From Hydrogenophaga sp. RAC07 (GTDB lineage Bacteria; Pseudomonadota; Gammaproteobacteria; Burkholderiales; Burkholderiaceae_C), in the NCBI RefSeq assembly GCF_001713375.1, contig NZ_CP016449.1:2852001-2916000 (forward strand): 64,000 bases of DNA. Direction: 5' to 3'. The translations under genes and the position numbers were made by a program. Shown here one piece after another: positions 9,240-17,094 of the stretch; position 1 is the first letter of the stretch, and each line of letters starts with the position of its first letter. Below the pieces are notes generated by a model. The model saw only the letters and a program-made list of their open reading frames with translations. It did not search any database and had not been told where the DNA came from.

Positions 9240-9989
9240 CTAGCGCTGCCCAAGTGCTTGCGAGAGTTTCCGTGCTTCTTCCTTGAGGAGCGTAACAAAT
9301 ACGCTGACACGCGCTTGGTCCACGCGCACACCAGGACCGAAAACGGCCAAAGACCCCATGACTTTGTCGTTCCCCAGAAAAAACGGCACAGCAACCGCCA
9401 CCGCGCCCTGGATCAATTCGTCCCGGCTTATCGCATACCCCTGTTCCCGGATCTGCTGCAGCCTGTCGAGATAGGCCGATACATTGACGGTTTCTCCGCT
9501 CTTGTTCAGATAGCTTTCGGGTGTGGGAACATGGGCAAGGATGGCACGCCCGCTAGCGCCCAACGTCACGTCTTCCCGATAGCCCAAGCCGCGTTTGAAA
9601 CTGAGCGGCTGTGCGCTGGGCAATTCGGCCACACAGATTCGACTGTTGCCCTGGTGAACAAGCAAGGCAACAGTCTCGCCCGTCTGGTCCCACAAGCGGC
9701 GCAGCATCGGTTGCGCCAGGGTCGCTATGTCAAGACTGGAGCTCCACACGTGTGCAAGGTGCGCCACCGAGGGACCTAATTCGAAGCGCTGAGGATCACC
9801 GGACGACACGATGAACCCGCTGTGTTCCAGCGTGCGCAACAGCCTGTACAGGGTTGGACGGCTCAGGTCTACCCGCTTGAGCAGCTCACCCGCTGTCAGT
9901 TGGTGGTCGGTTGCCGTGAACGCCATGAGGATTTCCAGCGCTCTGTCCACGGCCCGGACACTCTCGCCCGGTTTTTCAGTTGGTCCCAT
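9240..9989 (-). CDS. IclR-family transcriptional regulator
   Basis: DNA-binding regulator of 249 residues. It has an N-terminal winged helix-turn-helix (about residues 13-60, including LTAGELLKRVDLSRPTLYR) and a C-terminal IclR effector domain with the GASGRAILA segment. The ATG at 9989 was chosen because GGTGGAG sits just upstream; a GTG 42 bases earlier is also in frame. It is transcribed divergently from the Rieske operon at 10142. The gap contains two matching inverted repeats around a sigma70 promoter, so it probably represses or activates that operon in response to an aromatic or acidic substrate. IclR proteins with Rieske dioxygenase operons are a common pairing. Confidence 0.92.
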   Translation of the reverse strand: MGPTEKPGESVRAVDRALEILMAFTATDHQLTAGELLKRVDLSRPTLYRLLRTLEHSGFIVSSGDPQRFELGPSVAHLAHVWSSSLDIATLAQPMLRRLWDQTGETVALLVHQGNSRICVAELPSAQPLSFKRGLGYREDVTLGASGRAILAHVPTPESYLNKSGETVNVSAYLDRLQQIREQGYAISRDELIQGAVAVAVPFFLGNDKVMGSLAVFGPGVRVDQARVSVFVTLLKEEARKLSQALGQR

Positions 9990-10031
9990 AACTCCACCCA
10001 AGGTTGCACTTCTATCATGGTACCCGCCCAC

Positions 10032-10050
10032 CAGTCCACTTGATGGACTG
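10032..10050. promoter_or_regulatory. Inverted repeat, probable IclR operator 1
   Basis: Perfect 7-base arms with a 5-base spacer: CAGTCCA-N5-TGGACTG. It lies between the divergent iclR gene and the Rieske operon, just upstream of the -35 element at 10063. Size and symmetry suit an IclR-family dimer site. Assignment to the neighbouring regulator is inference from position. Confidence 0.7.
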
Positions 10051-10062
10051 ACTATTCAAAAC

Positions 10063-10090
10063 TTGACAGAGCTCAATCGGTCCGTAAAAT
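10063..10090 (+). promoter_or_regulatory. Sigma70 promoter of the Rieske dioxygenase operon
   Basis: A perfect -35 box TTGACA at 10063-10068, a 16-base spacer, and a -10 box TAAAAT at 10085-10090. Transcription would start near 10097 and run into the Rieske gene at 10142. The -10 box lies inside the second inverted repeat, so a bound regulator would block RNA polymerase. Confidence 0.72.
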
Positions 10091-10096
10091 GGACTG
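10078..10096. promoter_or_regulatory. Imperfect inverted repeat, probable IclR operator 2
   Basis: CGGTCCG-N5-TGGACTG repeats the 7-5-7 architecture of the site at 10032-10050; the right arm is identical and the left arm has two changes. It covers the -10 box. A further half site, TGGACAT, is at 10110. The centres of the two sites are 46 bases apart. Confidence 0.6.
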
Positions 10097-10141
10097 TAAT
10101 GTCATGCAGTGGACATGCCGATCAATTTTGGAGACCTGTCT

Positions 10142-11416
10142 ATGAACAAGGAAATGTCTGAAGCGCTCACCCGCGTCGGTCCCGGCACGCGCATGGGCAA
10201 CCTGATGCGCCGCTACTGGGTGCCGGCACTGGCATCGAGCGAAATCCCCGAAGCCGACGGGCCGCAGGTGCGCGTGCAACTGCTGGGCGAGAAGCTGCTC
10301 GCCTTTCGCAATAGCGATGGCAAGGCTTGCCTGATCGGCGAATTCTGCTCGCACCGAGGCGTGTCGCTGTACTTCGGCCGCAACGAGCACAACGGCATCC
10401 GCTGCGCCTACCACGGCGTGAAGTTCGACGGCATGGGGCAATGTGTGGACGTGCCGTCCGCGCCTCAGGCTTGCGCGCGCATGCACATAAAGGGCTACCC
10501 TTGCGTGGAGCGCGGTGGCATCGTGTGGACCTACATGGGCCCGGCCGATCAGCAGCCCGCACCGCCCGAGCTGGAGTGGTGCACGCTGCCGCCCGAACAT
10601 GTGTATGTCTCCAAGCGCCTGCAGTACAGCAACTGGCTGCAGGCCATGGAAGGCGGCATCGACACCGCACACGTCTCTTACGTGCACCGCTACGAGGTGG
10701 ATACCGACCCGATGCACCAGGGAGTGAAGGCGCTGGACTACATCAAGGCCGACGGCAACGTGAAGTTCGAGATCGAGCAGACGCCCTTCGGCCTGAGTCT
10801 GTTCGGCCGCCGCAACGGCGAACCCGATTCGTATTACTGGCGCATCACGCAGTGGCTGTTCCCCTGGTTCACGCTGATCGCGCCGTTTGGCGAGCATGCG
10901 CTGGGCGGGCATGTGTGGGTGCCGATCGACGACCATAGCTGCTGGGCTTGGAGCATCAACTGGCAGCCTGCCCATCCCCTCACCGACGAAGAACGCACCG
11001 CGATGGAAGAAGGTAAGGGCATTCATGTCGAATACGAAGCGCCCGGCAGCTTCATCCCCAAGCAAAACCGCGACAACGACTACTGCATGGACCGCGTGGC
11101 GCAACGCGAAGACCGCTCTTACAGCGGCGTGTTCGGCTTCTCCGCGCAGGACTATTCGCTGCAGGAAAGCATGGGCACGATCCAGAATCACGAGGCCGAA
11201 AAGCTACTGCCCACTGACAAGGCTATCGTGATGGCGCGCCGCATGTTGCATGAGGCCGCGCTCGGCTTGGCAGATGGCCAGACCCCGCCCGCGCTGGACC
11301 CAAGCGCACAGCACGTGCGCCCCGCCGGAGTGCTGCTGCCCAAGGAACAGGACCCCGTTGCGTGGGCACGCGAGCAGCTCGCCGACGCGACGAAAAAACC
11401 GGTCTTCAGCCTTTGA
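10142..11416 (+). CDS. Rieske aromatic-ring oxygenase, phthalate 4,5-dioxygenase-like
   Basis: Oxygenase component of 424 residues, in the phthalate dioxygenase family. Rieske ligands are Cys69, His71, Cys88 and His91 (CSHRG and CAYHG). The catalytic iron site is GGIDTAHVSYVH, with Asp174, His177 and His182. The ATG at 10142 has GGAG eight bases upstream; an in-frame GTG at 10109 would overlap the regulatory half site and is less likely. It is the first gene of an operon with a Bug-type receptor, an SDR and a phthalate-dioxygenase-reductase-like protein, giving a two-component oxygenase. The SDR could be a cis-diol dehydrogenase. Members act on phthalate, other benzoates, and some tertiary or heterocyclic substrates, so the substrate is open. 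Confidence 0.92.
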   Translation: MNKEMSEALTRVGPGTRMGNLMRRYWVPALASSEIPEADGPQVRVQLLGEKLLAFRNSDGKACLIGEFCSHRGVSLYFGRNEHNGIRCAYHGVKFDGMGQCVDVPSAPQACARMHIKGYPCVERGGIVWTYMGPADQQPAPPELEWCTLPPEHVYVSKRLQYSNWLQAMEGGIDTAHVSYVHRYEVDTDPMHQGVKALDYIKADGNVKFEIEQTPFGLSLFGRRNGEPDSYYWRITQWLFPWFTLIAPFGEHALGGHVWVPIDDHSCWAWSINWQPAHPLTDEERTAMEEGKGIHVEYEAPGSFIPKQNRDNDYCMDRVAQREDRSYSGVFGFSAQDYSLQESMGTIQNHEAEKLLPTDKAIVMARRMLHEAALGLADGQTPPALDPSAQHVRPAGVLLPKEQDPVAWAREQLADATKKPVFSL

Positions 11417-11462
11417 GCGACTTCACTTTTCCACCCCACGACAGACAGCACCGGAGACACCT

Positions 11463-12443
11463 ATGAAAACCCACCTGAAACTCGCGGCGGCTGTCGCGCT
11501 CGCGGCCTGCGCGGCCACTGCCGCCTGGGCGCAAGGCGCGTCCGACTGGAAGCCCAGCAAGCCGGTGCGCATCATCGTGCCCATCGTCGGCAGCACCAAC
11601 GACGTGCTCGCTCGCCTGATCGGGCCGAAGCTGCAGGAGGCGCTCGGCCAGCCATTTGTGGTCGAGAACAAACCTGGTGCGGGGGGCAACATCGGTGCAT
11701 ACGAGGTGAGCCGCGCCGCGCCGGACGGCCACACCCTGCTGATCGGCTACAACGGGCCGCTGGCGATCAACGTCACCCTGTTCGACAAGATGCCGTACGA
11801 CCCTACCAAGGATCTCGCGCCCATCACGCTGGCGGTGAAGTCGCCGCAATACCTGGTGGTGAACCCGGCCACCGGCATCACCGATGTGAAGGACTTCATC
11901 GCCAAGGCCAGGGCCAACCCGACCAAGTATGCCTACGGCTCGGTGGCCATGGGCAGCGCCTCGCACCTCACCATGGAAATGATGAAGTCGGGGGCGAACT
12001 TCCGCATGACGCACATTCCCTACCGCGGCGCCGGGCCAGCCGTGGCCGATCTGATCGCGGGCAACATCCAGGCCGGCTTCTTCGTGCCCGGCAACGTGCA
12101 GGGCTTCGTGAAGGAGGGGCGTCTCAAGCTGCTGGCCTCCACCGGCCCGAAACGTTTTCCGAGTACACCGGACATCCCGACTCTCAGCGAGTCGGGGCTG
12201 AAGGACTTCGAGGCCACCTCGTGGATCGGTCTGCTCGCGCCGGCCGGCACGCCGCCGGCCATCATCAACCGCTACCACGAGGAGATGGTGCGCATTCTCA
12301 ACTCGCCCGACATCCAGAAGCGCCTGCACGAGATGGAGTTCGAAATCGTCGCGAGCTCGCCCAAGCAGTTCAGCGACTGGATCGGCACCGAGATCGTGCG
12401 CTGGGGCAAGGTCATCAAGGACACCGGCGCCAAGGCGGAGTGA
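11463..12443 (+). CDS. Tripartite tricarboxylate transporter receptor (Bug family)
   Basis: Periplasmic binding protein of 326 residues, the normal Bug length. A Sec signal peptide ends at AAWAQGA. Family hallmarks are KPVRIIVPIVG after the signal, ENKPGAGGNIG near residue 70, and IPYRGAGPA near residue 190. The start at 11463 has GGAG upstream. No TctA/TctB membrane genes are present, which is usual for Bug genes in Burkholderiales; these receptors are placed in catabolic operons and either share a distant permease or act as sensors. It probably binds the carboxylate substrate of the operon. Confidence 0.93.
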   Translation: MKTHLKLAAAVALAACAATAAWAQGASDWKPSKPVRIIVPIVGSTNDVLARLIGPKLQEALGQPFVVENKPGAGGNIGAYEVSRAAPDGHTLLIGYNGPLAINVTLFDKMPYDPTKDLAPITLAVKSPQYLVVNPATGITDVKDFIAKARANPTKYAYGSVAMGSASHLTMEMMKSGANFRMTHIPYRGAGPAVADLIAGNIQAGFFVPGNVQGFVKEGRLKLLASTGPKRFPSTPDIPTLSESGLKDFEATSWIGLLAPAGTPPAIINRYHEEMVRILNSPDIQKRLHEMEFEIVASSPKQFSDWIGTEIVRWGKVIKDTGAKAE

Positions 12444-12449
12444 GCCGAC

Positions 12450-13229
12450 ATGAGCGCACCCCGACTCGCTGAGAAGACCGCGCTGATCACGGGCGGCGGT
12501 GCCGGCATTGGCGCCGCGGCGGCCACGCTGTTCTGTCGCGAAGGCGCGGCCGTGCTGCTGGTGGATGCCGACGCCCAGGCGCTGGAGCGCACCCGCCAAG
12601 CCATCGTGCAGGCCCTGCCCGGCGCGCGCGTGCTGTGCGTGGCGGCCAACGTGGCCGACGAGGTCGCCGCGCGCGCCGCCGTGCAGCAATGCAACGCGCA
12701 GCTCGGTGGCCTGGACATCCTGGTAAACAACGCCGCCATGCGCAACTACTCGGCCGCCGCCGACGCCACGCCCGCCGAGTGGCAGGCCATGGTGGGCGTG
12801 AACCTGGTGGGCATGTCCAACTACTGCGCCGCGGCCTTGCCGGCGCTGCGGCAATCGGGCGCGGGCAGCATCGTCAACGTCTCGTCGTGTTACGCGGTCA
12901 CCGGCCGCAAGGGCATGGCGCTGTACGACGCGACCAAGGCCGCGCAACTGGCCTACACGCGCAGCCTCGCGTTTGAGGAGTCGTCGCACGGCGTGCGCGC
13001 CAACGCGGTGTGCCCCGGTTCCACGCTGACGGATTTTCACGTCGGCCGCGCGCAGGGCTCGGGCAAGAGCGTCGAGCAGCTCAGGACCGAGCGCAAGGAT
13101 ACTTCGCTGATCGGGCGCTGGGCCTCGCCGGAAGAGATTGCCTGGCCCATCGTGTGGCTAGCGTCCAGCGAGGCCTCCTTCATCACCGGTACCACGCTGA
13201 TGGTCGACGGTGGCTTGCACATCATGTAG
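12450..13229 (+). CDS. Short-chain dehydrogenase/reductase
   Basis: Classical SDR of 259 residues. TGGGAGIG is at 14-21, NNAA at 93-96, the catalytic Ser in NVSSC near 145, and Tyr159 with Lys163 (YDATK). The C-terminal ITGTTLMVDGG is standard. It is located between the Bug receptor and the reductase of the Rieske system. A role as cis-dihydrodiol dehydrogenase is plausible, but other SDR reactions cannot be excluded. It starts 6 bases after the previous stop. Confidence 0.92.
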   Translation: MSAPRLAEKTALITGGGAGIGAAAATLFCREGAAVLLVDADAQALERTRQAIVQALPGARVLCVAANVADEVAARAAVQQCNAQLGGLDILVNNAAMRNYSAAADATPAEWQAMVGVNLVGMSNYCAAALPALRQSGAGSIVNVSSCYAVTGRKGMALYDATKAAQLAYTRSLAFEESSHGVRANAVCPGSTLTDFHVGRAQGSGKSVEQLRTERKDTSLIGRWASPEEIAWPIVWLASSEASFITGTTLMVDGGLHIM

Positions 13230-13240
13230 CTATTGGGGAC

Positions 13241-14245
13241 ATGTTCCCCAAGGTTCTTGTCTACAACTCCGCAATGTCAACATCCAAGCTTTCTGCACTT
13301 GTCTACAACATGAGGCTTGAAGCCCCCGGCGTTGTTAGTGTCGAATTTAGGCCAGCCACACCAGACACTGTCTTCCCACCTCATGCCGCTGGCTCACATA
13401 TCGACCTTCATCTGGGAAACGGCTTGGTTCGCAGCTACTCGCTGATGAACCCGATCACCGATAAGCAACGCTACGTGGTGGGCGTTCTCAAGGATCGTCA
13501 GAGCCGTGGGGGGTCGAAGTATGTCCACGAGAAGGTTCGCGTGGGCGATGTTCTGGACATCTCGGTGCCTCGCAACAATTTTCCGATGGAAGAACGTGCT
13601 CAGCAGTCCGTGCTGGTTGCAGGTGGCATCGGCATCACACCTATGCTGTGCATGCTCAATCGACTGGCTTCGCTGGGTCGATCTGCCGAGCTGCTCTATT
13701 TCGCTCGTTCCCGCCGGGATGCTGCGTTCTTGCAAGTGCTGGAATCGATGGAGTCAGGCCAGCTCAAAGTGCGGTACCACTTCGATGACGAAGTCGGTGC
13801 GTCTCCCGACCTGCCAACACTGCTGGCAGCGTATCCGGCCGATACCCATTTCTATGGCTGCGGCCCCGGCCCCATGCTGGACGCGTTCCAGAAGGCGTGC
13901 GACGGTCTGGGATACACCCACGTGCATCTGGAACGGTTCGCCGCCGTGGAACCTGTGGGGACGCCGCCCTTCAACGCCAATGGCTGCACCGTAGAACTGC
14001 GCCGAAGTCAGAGGATCATTCAAGTGCCGGCTGGTTCGACCATTCTCGACGCCATGATGGATGCGGGCATCATTCCTAGCTACAGCTGCAAGGAGGGGAT
14101 CTGCGGTGCCTGCGAAACCAAAGTTCTGGCTGGCGAGGTGGATCACCGGGACAGCATCCTGACACAGCAAGAGCGAGCAGCCAACAAGTCGATGATGATC
14201 TGTGTGTCGGGTTGTCGTTCCAATTTGTTGGTACTGGATCTCTAA
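13241..14245 (+). CDS. Phthalate-dioxygenase-reductase-type flavo-iron-sulfur reductase
   Basis: Electron-transfer partner of the Rieske oxygenase, 334 residues. Domain order is FMN-binding barrel (RSYS at 64-67), NAD domain (GGIGITPM at 128-135), then a C-terminal plant-type [2Fe-2S] ferredoxin domain with the cysteine pattern CKEGICGAC and a fourth Cys in MMICVSGC. This order is that of phthalate dioxygenase reductase and VanB. Two ATGs compete, 13241 and 13273; the first has a G run just upstream and was used. The gene is visibly less GC-rich than the SDR before it. As the only such reductase in the window, it may serve both Rieske oxygenases. Confidence 0.92.
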   Translation: MFPKVLVYNSAMSTSKLSALVYNMRLEAPGVVSVEFRPATPDTVFPPHAAGSHIDLHLGNGLVRSYSLMNPITDKQRYVVGVLKDRQSRGGSKYVHEKVRVGDVLDISVPRNNFPMEERAQQSVLVAGGIGITPMLCMLNRLASLGRSAELLYFARSRRDAAFLQVLESMESGQLKVRYHFDDEVGASPDLPTLLAAYPADTHFYGCGPGPMLDAFQKACDGLGYTHVHLERFAAVEPVGTPPFNANGCTVELRRSQRIIQVPAGSTILDAMMDAGIIPSYSCKEGICGACETKVLAGEVDHRDSILTQQERAANKSMMICVSGCRSNLLVLDL

Positions 14246-14256
14246 GACCGGTGTTG

Positions 14257-14770
14257 TTTGGATAGGTTGCGCGCTTGGCCGGTTTGAACACACCGCCGAG
14301 CAGGTCACGAAATCGGGTCAACTCCAACTCCAAGGTGCCAGTTGTGGTGGTGATTCCAATGGTCCGACGCAGCGGTGTGCTCGCTGGAGTTCTGGTAAGC
14401 GAAGCCATAGGCCCATTCGCTCAGATCCGACTGGATGAAGCGCTCGACCTTGCCGCTGGTTTGGGACCGCCACGAGCTGGGAATCGGTCACAAATACCCA
14501 AATCTTGGCAGGCCTGTGCGAAGTCTCTTAAGCGGAAGGCCGCTCCGTTGTCGATGAGCGGGAGCTAGATGCGCACACCCAGACTGGCGTAGTAGGCGTG
14601 GGCGTTGCACGAGAACTGCACCGCGTTGAGCGCCTTCTGGTCGGGGTGGATGTCGATGAACGCGATACGGGCAGGGTCATCAATGGTCAAAAAAACATCT
14701 TCCAGCCCGCTTCATCAACGCTATCCATGCATTTGCCCATCCACGGAATTGGGGCCCAACGCGCTGACCA
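14257..14770 (-). mobile_element. Degenerate IS481-family transposase remnant
   Basis: Read on the minus strand, this stretch encodes fragments of an IS481-type DDE transposase in different frames. The fragments are TIDDPARIAFIDIH (about 14690-14645), a part with YYASLGVRI (about 14600-14570), then an in-frame TAG at 14565-14567, then LPLIDNGAAFRLRDF. After a frameshift come VERFIQSDLSEWAYGF and HWNHHHNWH (about 14455-14345). The second Asp (IDNG) and the ERF-Q-LSEWAY region are recognisable catalytic-core landmarks. The N-terminal DNA-binding half is missing, and no terminal inverted repeats or target duplication could be found. Ends are approximate. It cannot be functional. It fills the gap between two operons and suggests the island was assembled by insertion or recombination. 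Confidence 0.8.
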
Positions 14771-14797
14771 GTCGAGTCGCGTTTGATGCCGGAAGCC

Positions 14798-16045
14798 TCA
14801 TTCTGACACCTCCGCATCGGCGAGGAGTGGAACCGCTGCGCCACCGACCAGCAAGGACGCCAGCGCAACTGCATCAAAGCCGCATTCGCGCAGCACCGAT
14901 TCGGTGTGCTCCCCCAATCGCGGCGCGGGCGCCAGCTTGCTGACGTCGTAACCCACCCAGCGCGCTGGCGCGCCAAAGGTACGCATCGCTCCTTCGCTCG
15001 GGTGCTCGACCTGACGGAAGAAGCCCACCGCCGCCAAGTGTGGGTCATCCAACAGTGATTCGACGGTGTTCAGAGGCACCGCCGGCACGTCGATGTCTTC
15101 GAACAGCTCCAACCAGTGCGCGGTGCTTTGCACGCATAGCGTCTGGCCCAGAAAGCCGTACACCTCGTCAATGTGGCGGGTGCGGCTGGCCAAGTCGGCG
15201 AAGCGCGGATCGACCCGCAAATCGTCGCGCTCGATGGCATGCAGAAAACGCTGCCAGTGGCCGTCGTTGTATACCAGCGCGCAGATGTAGCCGTCGCTGG
15301 TTTCGTATGGCCGGCGCCCGGGCGACAACAGCCGCACGTAGCCAGCGTCACCACTGGGCGGCTCGAAGGTGCGCCCATATAGGTGGTCCGAAAGCACCAC
15401 GCTGGCCATGGTTTCGAACATCGGCACATCGATACGGCAGCCGCGTCCGTTGCGCTCGCGCCCGTACAGCGCCATGGCCACGCTGTGCGCTGCATGCAGG
15501 CCGACCATGCGGTCGGCAATCGTCAGCGGCACGTAGCGCGGCTCGCTCGCCCCGCTTTGCTGCTGTAAGGCGGCGATGCCGACCGCGCCCTGGATCAGGT
15601 CGTCATAGGCCGGGCGGCCGGCGTAGGGACCGTCCTCGCCGTAACCGTACACGCCGCACCAGATGATGCGTGGATTGATCATCGAGATGCTCTCGTAGTC
15701 CAGCCCGAGCCGGGCGATGGAGGCCGGGCGGAGGTTGTGCACGAAGACATCGGCGCCTTCGATCAGGCGCCGCATCGCAGCCGCGCCCTCCGGCGATTTG
15801 AGGTCAAGCGCCACGCTGCGCTTGTTGCGGTTCAGGTGCAGGAACAGCGGACCCATGCCGGGATGGCGTCCGGGGCCGATCCAGCGTGTCGAGTCGCCCT
15901 CAGGGGATTCAATCTTGATCACGTCCGCGCCATGGTCGCCAAAGATCTGGGTGGCGTAGGGCCCCATCAGCACCGCGCTGAGGTCGATCACCCGCACGCC
16001 CTCGAGTGGCCCGGCGGGTGCTGCCTGCTTGTGTTGGCTTGTCAT
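14798..16045 (-). CDS. CaiB/BaiF family CoA transferase (class III)
   Basis: Class III CoA transferase of 415 residues, moving CoA between an acyl-CoA donor and an acid. It has VRVIDLSAVLMGPYATQIFGDHGADVIKIE at the N-terminus in overlapping family segments, LNRNKRS near residue 75, and PAYDDLIQG with the probable catalytic Asp. The ATG at 16045 has GGAG upstream; the frame runs 102 bases further but into the regulatory region. It is divergent from an iclR gene that is followed by a hydratase and an MmgE/PrpD gene, which suggests activation of a dicarboxylate or branched acid controlled by that regulator. Its 3' end abuts the dead transposase. Confidence 0.92.
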   Translation of the reverse strand: MTSQHKQAAPAGPLEGVRVIDLSAVLMGPYATQIFGDHGADVIKIESPEGDSTRWIGPGRHPGMGPLFLHLNRNKRSVALDLKSPEGAAAMRRLIEGADVFVHNLRPASIARLGLDYESISMINPRIIWCGVYGYGEDGPYAGRPAYDDLIQGAVGIAALQQQSGASEPRYVPLTIADRMVGLHAAHSVAMALYGRERNGRGCRIDVPMFETMASVVLSDHLYGRTFEPPSGDAGYVRLLSPGRRPYETSDGYICALVYNDGHWQRFLHAIERDDLRVDPRFADLASRTRHIDEVYGFLGQTLCVQSTAHWLELFEDIDVPAVPLNTVESLLDDPHLAAVGFFRQVEHPSEGAMRTFGAPARWVGYDVSKLAPAPRLGEHTESVLRECGFDAVALASLLVGGAAVPLLADAEVSE

Positions 16046-16078
16046 CTGTGTCTCCTCTGATTTCTCGATGCCAGGCTG

Positions 16079-16099
16079 CCTCAGCGCCGAGTGCTGAGG
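16079..16099 (-). other. Hairpin in the CoA transferase leader
   Basis: CCTCAGC and GCTGAGG form a perfect 7-base stem with a 7-base loop. It lies between the predicted CoA transferase promoter and its ATG, so it would be in the mRNA leader. No T run follows, so it is not an obvious terminator. Function unknown. Confidence 0.5.
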
Positions 16100-16109
16100 A
16101 AAAACCGGA

Positions 16110-16138
16110 TTGACGACCGTCCATCCTAACGATATTCT
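16110..16138 (+). promoter_or_regulatory. Sigma70 promoter of the second iclR operon
   Basis: TTGACG at 16110-16115, a 17-base spacer, then TATTCT at 16133-16138. Predicted start near 16145, just before the palindrome at 16153-16170, so the regulator could repress its own operon. Confidence 0.55.
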
Positions 16139-16151
16139 GATTACCAAACAA
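16123..16151 (-). promoter_or_regulatory. Divergent promoter of the CoA transferase gene
   Basis: On the minus strand, TTGTTT at 16151-16146, a 17-base spacer, and TAGGAT at 16128-16123. It overlaps the opposing iclR promoter, so the two would compete for polymerase. Confidence 0.45.
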
Positions 16152-16152
16152 A

Positions 16153-16170
16153 TGTTCCCATATCAGAACA
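16153..16170. promoter_or_regulatory. Palindrome, probable IclR-type operator
   Basis: An 18-base near-palindrome with arms TGTTC and GAACA and an AT-AT centre (7 of 9 positions symmetric). A second inverted repeat, TTCTGAT at 16135 and ATCAGAA at 16162, overlaps it. It sits downstream of the iclR start point and next to the -35 box of the divergent CoA transferase promoter. Regulator assignment is by position only. Confidence 0.5.
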
Positions 16171-16188
16171 CAAGGAGGCTTCGATTCT

Positions 16189-17064
16189 ATGAACATGCCC
16201 ACGGCCAGCTTGCGCGAATGCACAGGCATCAATACCCGCGCGGAGGCTTCTCCCTTGGCCGTGACCCGCGTGCTGCGGCTGCTGCGGATACTGGCCGACC
16301 GCCCTGCTGGCTTGGCCCTGACCCCGTTGTGCTTGGCGTTGAATGCACCAAAAACCAGCGTACTCTCGCTGTTGCGCGGCCTCACGGCGCATGGCTACCT
16401 GCAGCGCAGCAATGACCTGTATGAACTGGGCCCCGAGGCGTTCTCACTAGGGGCATCTCTGGTGTCGGCCCGCTCGCTCGACGTTGTGGCCCTGCCCTTC
16501 CTGCGGGAGGCAGTGGCGCGATCCGGCGAGACCGCCCTGATCGCCAGAATCGACCGCACCGCCGATCGGCTCGTCTACAACCCGATCTTCGAGAGCACCC
16601 GGACGATTCGATACGCCGTGCCAGTCGGCACGACACGGCCGCTGTTTGCCTCGTCCGCCGGGCGCGTGCTGCTCGCGTTCCAGGAAGAGGCATGGCGGCG
16701 TGACTACCTGCGCCGGGCCGATCTGCGGGCCATGACCGAGCACTCGGTCACCGACCCGGCGCAACTGGCGCGGATCATCGAGGAAGCCCGGGTGAGAGGG
16801 GTGGCGGTCACATTCGGAGAAGTGACACCTGACGTTGCCGGCTTTTCGGCCCCGATCTTCGAACCTGACGGGCGCGTGAACGCAGCGCTGATCATCGCCG
16901 CGCCGATCGAGCGCGGTCGCGCCGTCGCCGATGCGCTGCAGCACCTGGTGATGGAACTCGCCGCAAGCATCTCGGGGGCACTCGGCTACCGTGCGGGACC
17001 GGAATCGCGTGAGGTGGCAACGAATCAAGCCAGACCAATGCCCCAGACCCGCCGCTCGCGGTAA
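16189..17064 (+). CDS. IclR-family transcriptional regulator
   Basis: Regulator of 291 residues. The winged helix-turn-helix spans about residues 22-75 (LALTPLCLALNAPKTSVLSLLRGL), followed by an IclR effector domain with SAGRVLLAF near residue 155. A very good ribosome site (AAGGAGG) precedes the ATG. The C-terminal tail of about 25 residues after the effector domain is polar and probably disordered. It heads an operon with an enoyl-CoA hydratase and an MmgE/PrpD gene and is divergent from a CoA transferase, so it probably controls both units. It has little resemblance to the other IclR protein in the window beyond the family fold. Confidence 0.92.
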   Translation: MNMPTASLRECTGINTRAEASPLAVTRVLRLLRILADRPAGLALTPLCLALNAPKTSVLSLLRGLTAHGYLQRSNDLYELGPEAFSLGASLVSARSLDVVALPFLREAVARSGETALIARIDRTADRLVYNPIFESTRTIRYAVPVGTTRPLFASSAGRVLLAFQEEAWRRDYLRRADLRAMTEHSVTDPAQLARIIEEARVRGVAVTFGEVTPDVAGFSAPIFEPDGRVNAALIIAAPIERGRAVADALQHLVMELAASISGALGYRAGPESREVATNQARPMPQTRRSR

Positions 17065-17094
17065 CAGACACAAACGTCAAAAGGAGACACCCCC

